Source: G025836975 sp040391135 (lineage in GTDB: Bacteria > Pseudomonadota > Gammaproteobacteria > Burkholderiales > Burkholderiaceae_B). From it: a stretch of DNA of 64,000 nt. Position 1 is the first letter of the stretch; every line of letters begins with the position of its first letter. The stretch covers positions 119,528-183,527 of the forward strand of contig JBEBYL010000006.1 of NCBI GenBank assembly GCA_040391135.1, written 5' to 3'. A program made the position numbers and the translations under genes. Positions 35,990-43,701 of this stretch are shown piece by piece. The notes beneath the pieces are model-generated. The model made no database searches. It worked only from the letters and a program-made list of their open reading frames with translations, and was not told the origin of the DNA.

Positions 35990-37072
35990 TTACGACAAGA
36001 CAGGAGTGCGCTGGAAGCGAATAATGCCGTCGTCGCCAGCAAAGCGTGTCAGCTTCCCTTCGAAATACAAGGCATGCAAATGCGCCAACGCCTCGCCCAT
36101 GGCAAAGGTAAGTTGATGCAGGTCCAGCTGGCGCCTGAACATTATCGGGACGATATCCGTAACGCTTTGCGGCTGGACGCAGGCGTCAAGCACTTCTTGC
36201 AGGCGCTCGGCATGATGCGCATGCTGCTGCCCGATGCGCTCATGCAATCCGCGGAAAGGCCGGCCATGGGACGGCAGCACCAGCGTGCCTTCGGGCAGGT
36301 CGTCGTACGCGCGCAATGAGTCCAAGTACAGCGGCAAGGGGTTGGCGTCGGGCTCGAAATCGAACACGCTGATGTTGGTGGAGATGCGCGGCAGCACCAT
36401 GTCGCCGGAGATCAGCACTTGCAGCGTGTCGCAATACAGGGACGCATGCTCCGGCGCATGCCCATAGCCCACGATAACGCGCCACTCGCGGCCGCCTATG
36501 GTGATGCGGTCGCCATCCATGATGCGATGATAACGGGCCGGGACATCGGGGACCAGGCTGGGGTAATAGCTGCTGCGCTGGCGGATTTTCTCTTGCGCTT
36601 CCGGATCGGCCAGGCCATGGCGGATGAAGTGTTCGACCGCCGATTGGCCGTTGGGCCCGCCGGCGTTCAGGCCATTCACAGCCGGCCTGGACCAGAGCCG
36701 CGCCGTCATGAAATCGGTGGCCGTCATCCATAAGGGGGCGTTCCAGCGCTCACAAAGCCAGTGCGCCAGGCCCACGTGATCCGGATGCATATGGGTAACG
36801 ATGACGCGCAGAACGGGCAGGCCTTCCAGCGCGTTGTCGAATACCTGCTCCCACAAGACCTTGACCTCGTCGCGGGCCACGCCGCAATCCACAATGGTCC
36901 ATCCCTGCCGGCCATCGATTTCGTCGCGCAACAGCCACAGATTGATGTGATCCAGCGCAAAAGGCAGCGGCATGCGTATCCAGCGCAAGCCGTCGGCGAC
37001 CATTCGAGTCTGCCCAGGTTCGGGCTGCTGGTCGCCCCAGGGGTAATCAAGCTTCTTTTCGTTCGGGTTCAT
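35990..37072 (-). CDS. MBL-fold metallo-hydrolase
   Basis: A 360-residue metallo-beta-lactamase-fold hydrolase. The metal motif VTHMHPDHVGLAHWL (HxHxDH) is near residue 95, a later His in GYGHAPEHASLY near 205 and SHGRP near 270. ATG at 37072 with GGAG upstream. It is divergent from the MerR regulator and shares the palindromic operator at 37124-37143, so it should belong to the same regulon as isovaleryl-CoA dehydrogenase. MBL hydrolases in such loci are often annotated as thioesterase- or glyoxalase-like. The actual substrate is not known. Confidence 0.9.
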   Translation of the reverse strand: MNPNEKKLDYPWGDQQPEPGQTRMVADGLRWIRMPLPFALDHINLWLLRDEIDGRQGWTIVDCGVARDEVKVLWEQVFDNALEGLPVLRVIVTHMHPDHVGLAHWLCERWNAPLWMTATDFMTARLWSRPAVNGLNAGGPNGQSAVEHFIRHGLADPEAQEKIRQRSSYYPSLVPDVPARYHRIMDGDRITIGGREWRVIVGYGHAPEHASLYCDTLQVLISGDMVLPRISTNISVFDFEPDANPLPLYLDSLRAYDDLPEGTLVLPSHGRPFRGLHERIGQQHAHHAERLQEVLDACVQPQSVTDIVPIMFRRQLDLHQLTFAMGEALAHLHALYFEGKLTRFAGDDGIIRFQRTPVLS

Positions 37073-37123
37073 CGTGTCTCCGTGTATTACGCGATATGCC
37101 TTCTTCACATAATATGGCATCAT

Positions 37124-37143
37124 AGTTTACGTTAACGTAAACT
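37124..37143. promoter_or_regulatory. Perfect 20-bp palindrome, candidate LiuR operator (divergent)
   Basis: AGTTTACGTTAACGTAAACT reads the same on both strands and lies 14 bases before the MerR-type start and 51 bases before the MBL start. MerR regulators of branched-chain amino-acid catabolism (LiuR) use ACGTnAACGT-type sites, and a second copy stands before the isovaleryl-CoA dehydrogenase gene. Confidence 0.75.
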
Positions 37144-37157
37144 GCCAATCCCCCGTC

Positions 37158-37544
37158 ATGACCGAAATCACCTGGACTATTTCCGAGCTTGCGCAGGAGT
37201 TCTCCATTACTCCCCGCACCCTGCGCTTTTACGAAGACCAGGGCATCGTAAGTCCCAGCCGGGACGGCCGCAACCGGGTTTATCAGGCGCGCGACCGCAC
37301 CCGCCTGAAACTGGCCCTGCGTGGAAAAAGATTGGGATTGCAATTAAGCGAAATCCTCAGCCTTATCGATATGTACGACGGGCCCGGCGACACCACGGCG
37401 CAATTGCGCCACTACATGACGGTGCTGGCCAAGCATCGCGATGTCCTGGAGCAGCAACGCCGGGACCTGGAGGAAACGCTCAAGGAAATCGATGCTCAGC
37501 AAAAAGAGTGCGAGGCATTGCTGGCTCGGCGAACGTCAAGATAG
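37158..37544 (+). CDS. liuR: MerR-family regulator, LiuR-like
   Basis: A 128-residue MerR regulator. The winged helix (ISELAQEFSITPRTLRFYEDQGI at about residues 8-30, then RVY and RLGLQLSEI) is followed by a coiled-coil dimer helix (about 80-118). No cysteine metal-site pattern is seen at the C-terminus, in line with a metabolite-responsive MerR. Position just before the leucine/isovalerate genes and the two palindromic sites support LiuR, the regulator of that pathway in proteobacteria. Gene symbol by context, not by experiment. Confidence 0.85.
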   Translation: MTEITWTISELAQEFSITPRTLRFYEDQGIVSPSRDGRNRVYQARDRTRLKLALRGKRLGLQLSEILSLIDMYDGPGDTTAQLRHYMTVLAKHRDVLEQQRRDLEETLKEIDAQQKECEALLARRTSR

Positions 37545-37615
37545 CCCCCTTGCCCGGCGGCGCTTTCACCCATTGGATGGACCTGATTCTTGTTGATTCG
37601 GGAAAACCCTTCTAG

Positions 37616-37637
37616 TTGACGTTTACGTAAACGTAAT
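37616..37637 (+). promoter_or_regulatory. Second candidate LiuR operator before isovaleryl-CoA dehydrogenase
   Basis: The core ACGTTTACGTAAACGT (37619-37634) is a perfect 16-bp palindrome, and TTGACG at its left end may double as a -35 element. It shares the TTTACGT/ACGTAAA arms with 37124-37143. It lies about 85 bases before the start of the dehydrogenase gene. Confidence 0.75.
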
Positions 37638-37720
37638 ATAAATACACTTTCCCTCTCTCTGTACAGTCAGCCGCGCCTACGCCTGGACGGCCGCTCTCAG
37701 AACCGACACTGGAGATGACG

Positions 37721-38899
37721 ATGAATCTTCCCGGCTTGAACTTTGATCTGGGTTCCGACCTGGATATGCTGCGCGATGCCGTTCACGATTTTGCCCAAGC
37801 CGAGATCGCTCCACGAGCGGCCGAGATCGACAGCAGCGATCAGTTCCCCATGGATTTATGGCGCAAATTCGGCGACCTGGGCCTGCTGGGCATGACGGTG
37901 GATGAGGCTTACGGCGGCGCCAACATGGGCTATCTGGCGCACATGATCGCCATGGAAGAGATTTCCCGCGCCAGCGCCTCGGTGGCCCTGTCCTACGGCG
38001 CCCACTCCAACCTGTGCGTCAACCAATTGCATCGCAATGGCACGGAGGCGCAAAAGCGCAAATACTTGCCCAAACTGATCAGCGGGGAGCACGTTGGGGC
38101 CCTTGCCATGAGCGAACCGGGCGCCGGCTCGGACGTGGTCAGCATGAAACTGCGTGCCGAGAAAAAAGGCGACCGCTATGTGTTGAACGGCACCAAAATG
38201 TGGATCACCAACGGTCCCGACGCGGACACGCTGGTCGTCTATGCCAAGACCGATCCCGCCGCCAAGCAGCGCGGCATCACGGCCTTCATCGTCGAGAAAG
38301 GATACAAAGGATTCTCGGTGGCGCAAAAGCTGGACAAGCTGGGTATGCGCGGCAGCCATACCGGCGAGCTGGTGTTCCAGGATTGCGAAATACCTGAAGA
38401 AAACATACTGGGCGAGCTCAATGGCGGGGTCAAGGTCCTGATGAGCGGCCTGGATTACGAGCGCGCCGTCCTGGCCGGCGGCCCGCTGGGCATCATGCAG
38501 GCCGTCATGGACGTGGTGGTTCCCTATATCCATGATCGCAAGCAGTTCGGCCAGGCCATCGGCGAATTCCAGTTGATACAAGGCAAAGTCGCCGATCTGT
38601 ACACCACTCTGCAGGCCAGCCGCGCTTTCTGCTATGCGGTCGGCAAGAACCTGGACAAGCTCGGTTCCGGCCATGCGCGCGAAGTGCGCAAGGACTGCGC
38701 CGCCGTCATTCTGTATTGCGCCGAAAAGGCCACCTGGATGGCCGGCGAGGGCATACAGATACTGGGCGGCAACGGCTATATCAATGAGTACCCCACCGGC
38801 CGCCTGTGGCGCGACGCCAAGCTGTACGAGATCGGCGCCGGCACCAGCGAGATCCGGCGCATGCTGATCGGCCGCGAGCTGTTCAACGAAACCGCCTGA
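37721..38899 (+). CDS. liuA: Isovaleryl-CoA dehydrogenase
   Basis: FAD enzyme oxidising isovaleryl-CoA to 3-methylcrotonyl-CoA in leucine breakdown, 392 aa. The ATG at 37721 is chosen: GGAG is 6 bases before it, whereas it touches the ATG at 37715. Motifs: AMSEPGAGSDVVSMKLRA (acyl-CoA dehydrogenase signature) near 130 and QILGGNGYINEYPTGRLWRD near 345. The base that marks isovaleryl-CoA dehydrogenase, a Glu in the helix LDYERAVLAGGPLG near residue 250, is in place. That separates it from short-chain dehydrogenases whose base is at the C-terminal site. Confidence 0.93.
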   Translation: MNLPGLNFDLGSDLDMLRDAVHDFAQAEIAPRAAEIDSSDQFPMDLWRKFGDLGLLGMTVDEAYGGANMGYLAHMIAMEEISRASASVALSYGAHSNLCVNQLHRNGTEAQKRKYLPKLISGEHVGALAMSEPGAGSDVVSMKLRAEKKGDRYVLNGTKMWITNGPDADTLVVYAKTDPAAKQRGITAFIVEKGYKGFSVAQKLDKLGMRGSHTGELVFQDCEIPEENILGELNGGVKVLMSGLDYERAVLAGGPLGIMQAVMDVVVPYIHDRKQFGQAIGEFQLIQGKVADLYTTLQASRAFCYAVGKNLDKLGSGHAREVRKDCAAVILYCAEKATWMAGEGIQILGGNGYINEYPTGRLWRDAKLYEIGAGTSEIRRMLIGRELFNETA

Positions 38900-38957
38900 G
38901 CGCCGCGCCGGTGTTAATGTGTCCTTATCCCGGACCGCGTAATCGAAGAGCCTGACC

Positions 38958-40841
38958 ATGATTTTCGTGGGAGACCATCAGCGCATCGAGCCCATACAGC
39001 CTGCCGGCCTGGCGCCGCAGGCCGTCGCTCAGGCCGTGCTGGATGGCTTCAATCGTCATTACGCCCTGTTCCGCTATGGCGCCCAGCGCGCCAAGTCGCT
39101 GTTCGAATCGGGTAACTGGCGCGGCATCCAGCAGCTGTCCCAGGAGCGCATCGAGTACTACGATACGCGTGTGAACGAATGCTCCGCGCTATTGGCCCAT
39201 GCGCTCAAAGGCAGCGACGCCAGCCCGGCGGGCGCCTCGGCCCTGCAAAGCCTGACACCGGCGCAGCTGGTGTTCTGGCAGGCCGTGAAGTCGGAGTACG
39301 TCTTGCTGCTGTCGGGGCACCGGCAACCCGAATGCGCCGAAACCTTCTTCAATTCCGTTTCCTGCCGCATTCTGCATCGCGATTATTTCCATAACGATTT
39401 CCTGTTCGTGCGGCCGGCCATCGCCACCGAATACCTGGATAGCAGGCTGCCTTCGTATCGGGTGTATTACCCCACCACCGAAGGACTGGAACAATCGCTG
39501 ATCAAGATGGTGGCCGATTTCGGCCTGGCCGCGCCCTTTGCCGACTTGCCCGCCGACGCCCGCAAGCTGGCGCGCATGGCACTGCGCCAGTTGCGCCGCG
39601 TATTGCCCCGCGGCACCGGCCAGCGCATCGCGCCGGATTGCCAGATCCATGTCCTGAATTCCCTGTTCTTTCGCAACAAGGGCGCCTATATTGTCGGCCG
39701 CCTGATCAACCAGGGCACGATCCACCCCTTTGCCATCGCCCTTTTGCACACGCCTTCCAGCCATATCCGGCTGGACGCCCTGCTGCATACTTCCGACGAC
39801 CTGAGCACGCTGTTCAGCTTTACCCGCGCCTATTTCCTGGTCGACATGGAAACCCCGGCCGCCTATGTCCATTTCCTGAACACCCTGCTGCCGCGCAAGC
39901 CCAAGGCGGAAATCTACACGACCATAGGCCTGCAAAAACAGGGCAAGACCCTGTTCTACCGCGACTTCCTGCACCACCTTGCGCACTCGCGCGATGCGTT
40001 CGACATCGCGCCCGGCATCAAGGGCCTGGTCATGACGGTCTTCACGCTGCCGTCCTATCCCTACGTCTTCAAGCTGATACGCGACCGCATCGCCAAGGAT
40101 GGCATGGATCACGCCACCGTGCGTCGCAAGTATCAGTTGGTGAAGAAACACGATCGCGTCGGCCGCATGGCCGATACCTGGGAATACTCGCAGGTCGCGC
40201 TGCCGCGTGCGCGTTTCTCCGACAGGCTGCTGAATGAACTGCGCGACCAGATCCCCAGCCTGCTCGAAGAAAGCGGCGAAGTCATCGTCCTGCGCCATGT
40301 GTATATCGAGCGGCGCATGACGCCGCTGAACCTGTTCCTGGCACGCGCCTCGGACGCTGTGCTGGAACGCGCCGTCAAGCGCTACGGCGACGCCATACGC
40401 GAGCTGGCCGCCGCCAATATATTTCCCGGCGACATGCTGTTCAAGAATTTCGGCGTGACCCGCCTGGGGCGGGTCGTGTTCTACGACTACGACGAAATAC
40501 AGCGCATGACGGAAATGAACTTCCGCCGCATCCCGCCCGCACCCTATCCCGAGGCCGAACTGTCAGGCGAACCCTGGTACCCCGTGGGGGCGAACGATGT
40601 CTTCCCCGAGGAGTTCGGCACCTTCTTATTGGGCGATCCGCGCGTGCGGGCCGCTTTCCTGCGCCACCATGCCGACCTGCTGGACGTACACTGGTGGCAG
40701 GCCTGCCGCGAGCGCGCGGCCCAAGGCCGGATCGAAGACATCTTTCCTTATGAAGATGATCGCCGCCTTCACGTTTCAGCCGCCCGGCATCCAACGGGCC
40801 CCACTTATTCAACGCCGCTTTCAGGAGCACATCATGTCTGA
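38958..40841 (+). CDS. aceK: Isocitrate dehydrogenase kinase/phosphatase
   Basis: A 627-residue bifunctional enzyme that phosphorylates and dephosphorylates isocitrate dehydrogenase, steering acetyl-CoA into the glyoxylate shunt. It matches AceK along its length: a regulatory N-terminal half, then the kinase-like domain with VFKLIRDR near 375, FPGDMLFKNFGVTR near 490 and VFYDYDEI near 507. It starts 58 bases after isovaleryl-CoA dehydrogenase and its end overlaps the thiolase gene by 8 bases. The usual partners aceA and aceB are absent here. In this place it links leucine-derived acetyl-CoA to the shunt. Confidence 0.95.
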   Translation: MIFVGDHQRIEPIQPAGLAPQAVAQAVLDGFNRHYALFRYGAQRAKSLFESGNWRGIQQLSQERIEYYDTRVNECSALLAHALKGSDASPAGASALQSLTPAQLVFWQAVKSEYVLLLSGHRQPECAETFFNSVSCRILHRDYFHNDFLFVRPAIATEYLDSRLPSYRVYYPTTEGLEQSLIKMVADFGLAAPFADLPADARKLARMALRQLRRVLPRGTGQRIAPDCQIHVLNSLFFRNKGAYIVGRLINQGTIHPFAIALLHTPSSHIRLDALLHTSDDLSTLFSFTRAYFLVDMETPAAYVHFLNTLLPRKPKAEIYTTIGLQKQGKTLFYRDFLHHLAHSRDAFDIAPGIKGLVMTVFTLPSYPYVFKLIRDRIAKDGMDHATVRRKYQLVKKHDRVGRMADTWEYSQVALPRARFSDRLLNELRDQIPSLLEESGEVIVLRHVYIERRMTPLNLFLARASDAVLERAVKRYGDAIRELAAANIFPGDMLFKNFGVTRLGRVVFYDYDEIQRMTEMNFRRIPPAPYPEAELSGEPWYPVGANDVFPEEFGTFLLGDPRVRAAFLRHHADLLDVHWWQACRERAAQGRIEDIFPYEDDRRLHVSAARHPTGPTYSTPLSGAHHV

Positions 40842-42015
40842 CCCTATTGTTCTCGTTTCCGTTGCCCGCACGCCCATGGGCGGCATGATGGGCAGCCTGT
40901 CCGGCCTGTCCGCGCACGAGCTTGGATCCATTGTCATCAAGGCCGCCATCGAGCGCGCCGGCATCGACGGCAAGGCCGTCGATGAAGTCATCATGGGCAA
41001 TGTCCTGCAGGCCGGCCAAGGCCAGGCTCCGGCACGCCAGGCGGCCCTGGGCGCGGGCCTGCCGCTGGGCGTGGGCTGCACCACCATCCATAAAGTCTGC
41101 GGCTCCGGCCTGAAGGCGGCGATGTTCGGCCACGACATCATTATGGCCGGCAGCGCCGACGTGGTGGTCGCGGGCGGGCAGGAAAGCATGAGCAACGCCC
41201 CCTACCTGCTGCTGCGCGGCCGTCAAGGCTATCGCTATGGCCATTCGACCGTCTATGACCACATGGCGCTCGACGGCCTGGAAGACGCCTACCAGCGCGG
41301 CACGGCCATGGGCGTGTTCGCTGAAGACTGCGCGGCCAAGTATACGTTTACGCGCGAGCAGCAAGACGCCTTCTCGCTGGAATCCCTGCGCCGCGCACGC
41401 GCCGCCGCGGAAGACGGCAGCTTCAAATGGGAAATAGCCCCCGTTACCGTGGCCGGCCGCAAGGGCGATACCGTGATCGATACCGACGAAGGCCCCACCA
41501 AGGCCATGCCCGAGAAAATCCCCACGCTCAAGCCCGCCTTCAAGAAGGACGGCACCGTCACCGCCGCCAACTCCTCATCCATCTCGGACGGCGCCGCCGC
41601 CATGGTGCTGATGCGCGAATCGACAGCGAAGAAATTGGGCGCGACGCCCTTGGCCCGCATTGTCGGGCATACCCAGCACTCGCAAGAACCGGGCTGGTTC
41701 ACGACGGCCCCGGTCGGCGCAATACAAAAGCTCTTTGCCAAGACCGGCTGGTCGGCCGACGACGTGGATCTGTACGAAATCAACGAAGCGTTTGCCGTGG
41801 TGACCATGGCCGCCATGGTCGAACTGAAACTGTCCCACGAAAAGGTCAATATCCACGGCGGCGCCACGGCGCTGGGCCATCCCATCGGCGCCTCGGGAGC
41901 CCGCCTGCTGACCACACTAGTGGGCGCCTTGCGCAAGACCGGCGGCAAGCGAGGCATCGCATCCCTGTGCATAGGCGGGGGCGAGGCCGTTGCCCTGGCC
42001 ATCGAAATGGCTTGA
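40834..42015 (+). CDS. atoB: Acetyl-CoA acetyltransferase (thiolase)
   Basis: A 393-residue biosynthetic-type thiolase interconverting acetoacetyl-CoA and two acetyl-CoA. The nucleophile is C89 in KVCGSGLKAA, with GGATALGHPIGASGAR (His) near 350 and CIGGGEA (second Cys) near 380. ATG at 40834 lies in CAGGAGCACATCATG, inside the last codons of aceK. It is the natural last step of leucine catabolism, after HMG-CoA lyase. No CoA-transferase or lyase gene is next to it in this window. Confidence 0.93.
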   Translation: MSDPIVLVSVARTPMGGMMGSLSGLSAHELGSIVIKAAIERAGIDGKAVDEVIMGNVLQAGQGQAPARQAALGAGLPLGVGCTTIHKVCGSGLKAAMFGHDIIMAGSADVVVAGGQESMSNAPYLLLRGRQGYRYGHSTVYDHMALDGLEDAYQRGTAMGVFAEDCAAKYTFTREQQDAFSLESLRRARAAAEDGSFKWEIAPVTVAGRKGDTVIDTDEGPTKAMPEKIPTLKPAFKKDGTVTAANSSSISDGAAAMVLMRESTAKKLGATPLARIVGHTQHSQEPGWFTTAPVGAIQKLFAKTGWSADDVDLYEINEAFAVVTMAAMVELKLSHEKVNIHGGATALGHPIGASGARLLTTLVGALRKTGGKRGIASLCIGGGEAVALAIEMA

Positions 42016-42078
42016 AGCCGCTGCAAGGCGCCGGGCCTTCGCCGGCCGGCGCCCTTTTCTATCCATCCAGGAAATGCA

Positions 42079-43686
42079 ATGCCCGTCATCGTATCCCGCA
42101 TCAATCCCCGTTCGCAGGCCTTCATCGACAATGCCCGCGCCATGCAGGAGCAGGTCGACGACCTGCGTGAAAAGCTGCTGTCGACAGCGCAAGGCGGCGG
42201 CGAGTCCGCGCGCGCCAAGCACCTGGCGCGCGGCAAGCTGCTGCCGCGCGACCGCGTCGAACGGCTGCTGGATCCTGGCACGCCCTTCCTGGAGCTGTCG
42301 CCCCTGGCGGCGCATGGCGTCTACAACAACGACGCGCCGGGCGCGGGCATCATCACCGGCATCGGGCGCGTTGCGGGCACAGAATGCGTGATCGTCTGCA
42401 ACGACGCCACGGTAAAGGGCGGCACTTACTATCCTCTGACGGTCAAGAAGCACTTGCGGGCGCAGGAAATCGCGCAGCAGAACCGGCTGCCCTGCGTATA
42501 TCTGGTCGACTCCGGCGGCGCCAACCTGCCCAACCAGGACGAGGTCTTTCCTGATCGCGACCATTTCGGCCGCATTTTCTACAACCAGGCCACCATGTCG
42601 GCCCAGGGCATTGCGCAAATCGCCGTGGTCATGGGCTCGTGTACCGCCGGCGGCGCCTATGTGCCGGCAATGAGCGACGAGTCCATCATCGTCAAGGACC
42701 AGGGAACGATCTTTCTGGGTGGGCCGCCGCTGGTCAAGGCGGCCACCGGCGAAGAAGTCACGGCGGAAGACCTGGGCGGCGGCGACGTGCATACGCGCCT
42801 GTCGGGCGTGGCCGACCATCTGGCCAACAATGACTTGCATGCGCTGCAACTGGCACGCAATGCCATCGGCCGGCTCAACCATAACAAGCCCGTCCAGCTG
42901 CGGCGCCAAGCCTACGCCGAACCGCTGTACGACCCGCAGGAATTGAACGGCATTATTCCCAACGACACACGCAAACCCTACGACGTGCGCGAGGTCATTG
43001 CCCGCATCGTCGACGGTTCGGAATTCGACGAATTCAAGGCGCGCTTCGGCACGACCCTGATCACGGGCTTCGCCCACATACACGGCATGCCGGTGGGCAT
43101 CATCGCCAACAACGGCATCCTGTTTTCCGAAGCGGCGCAAAAAGGCACCCACTTCATCGAGCTGTGCTGCCAGCGCAAGATACCGCTGGTCTTCCTGCAA
43201 AACATCACCGGCTTCATGGTCGGCCGCAAATACGAGAACGAAGGCATCGCCCGCCACGGCGCCAAGATGGTCACCGCGGTATCCACCGCTTCGGTGCCCA
43301 AGTTCACCATCCTTATAGGCGGTTCCTTCGGGGCCGGCAATTACGGCATGTGCGGCCGGGCGTTCAGTCCGCGCCTGCTGTTCTTGTGGCCCAACGCGCG
43401 CATTTCGGTCATGGGCGGCGAACAGGCCGCCAGTGTGCTGGCCACGGTGCGCCGCGACGGCATCGAGGCCAAGGGCGGCAGCTGGAGCAGCGACGAGGAA
43501 GAGGCCTTCAAGGCGCCCATACGCGAGCAATACGAAAAAGAAGGGCATCCCTATTACGCTACCGCAAGGCTGTGGGACGACGGCATCATCATGCCGGCCG
43601 ATACCCGCCGGGTACTGGCGTTGGGCCTGTCGGCGGCGCTCAATGCGCCTATCGAAGACACGCGTTTCGGCGTGTTCCGCATGTAA
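42079..43686 (+). CDS. liuB: Methylcrotonyl-CoA carboxylase beta subunit
   Basis: A 535-residue carboxyltransferase subunit that, with the biotin subunit downstream, converts 3-methylcrotonyl-CoA to 3-methylglutaconyl-CoA. Features: DSGGANLPNQDEVFPDRDHFGRIFYNQ (about 145-172), a hallmark of the MCC group, GGAYVPAMSDE near 190 and GAGNYGMCGRAF near 425. Sixty-three bases after the thiolase and 15 bases before the alpha subunit. This system is clearly different from the two carboxyltransferases at 29466-32894. Confidence 0.95.
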   Translation: MPVIVSRINPRSQAFIDNARAMQEQVDDLREKLLSTAQGGGESARAKHLARGKLLPRDRVERLLDPGTPFLELSPLAAHGVYNNDAPGAGIITGIGRVAGTECVIVCNDATVKGGTYYPLTVKKHLRAQEIAQQNRLPCVYLVDSGGANLPNQDEVFPDRDHFGRIFYNQATMSAQGIAQIAVVMGSCTAGGAYVPAMSDESIIVKDQGTIFLGGPPLVKAATGEEVTAEDLGGGDVHTRLSGVADHLANNDLHALQLARNAIGRLNHNKPVQLRRQAYAEPLYDPQELNGIIPNDTRKPYDVREVIARIVDGSEFDEFKARFGTTLITGFAHIHGMPVGIIANNGILFSEAAQKGTHFIELCCQRKIPLVFLQNITGFMVGRKYENEGIARHGAKMVTAVSTASVPKFTILIGGSFGAGNYGMCGRAFSPRLLFLWPNARISVMGGEQAASVLATVRRDGIEAKGGSWSSDEEEAFKAPIREQYEKEGHPYYATARLWDDGIIMPADTRRVLALGLSAALNAPIEDTRFGVFRM

Positions 43687-43701
43687 TCCCAAGGAGTCGA
43701 T

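Noticed and set aside
37047..37343. Minus-strand frame over the MerR gene
   Set aside because: Antisense to the regulator, whose helix-turn-helix is clear, and it covers the palindromic operator.
41917..43692. Minus-strand open frame of 591 codons
   Set aside because: Antisense to liuB (methylcrotonyl-CoA carboxylase beta) with no domain or ribosome site. The plus-strand gene explains the long frame.
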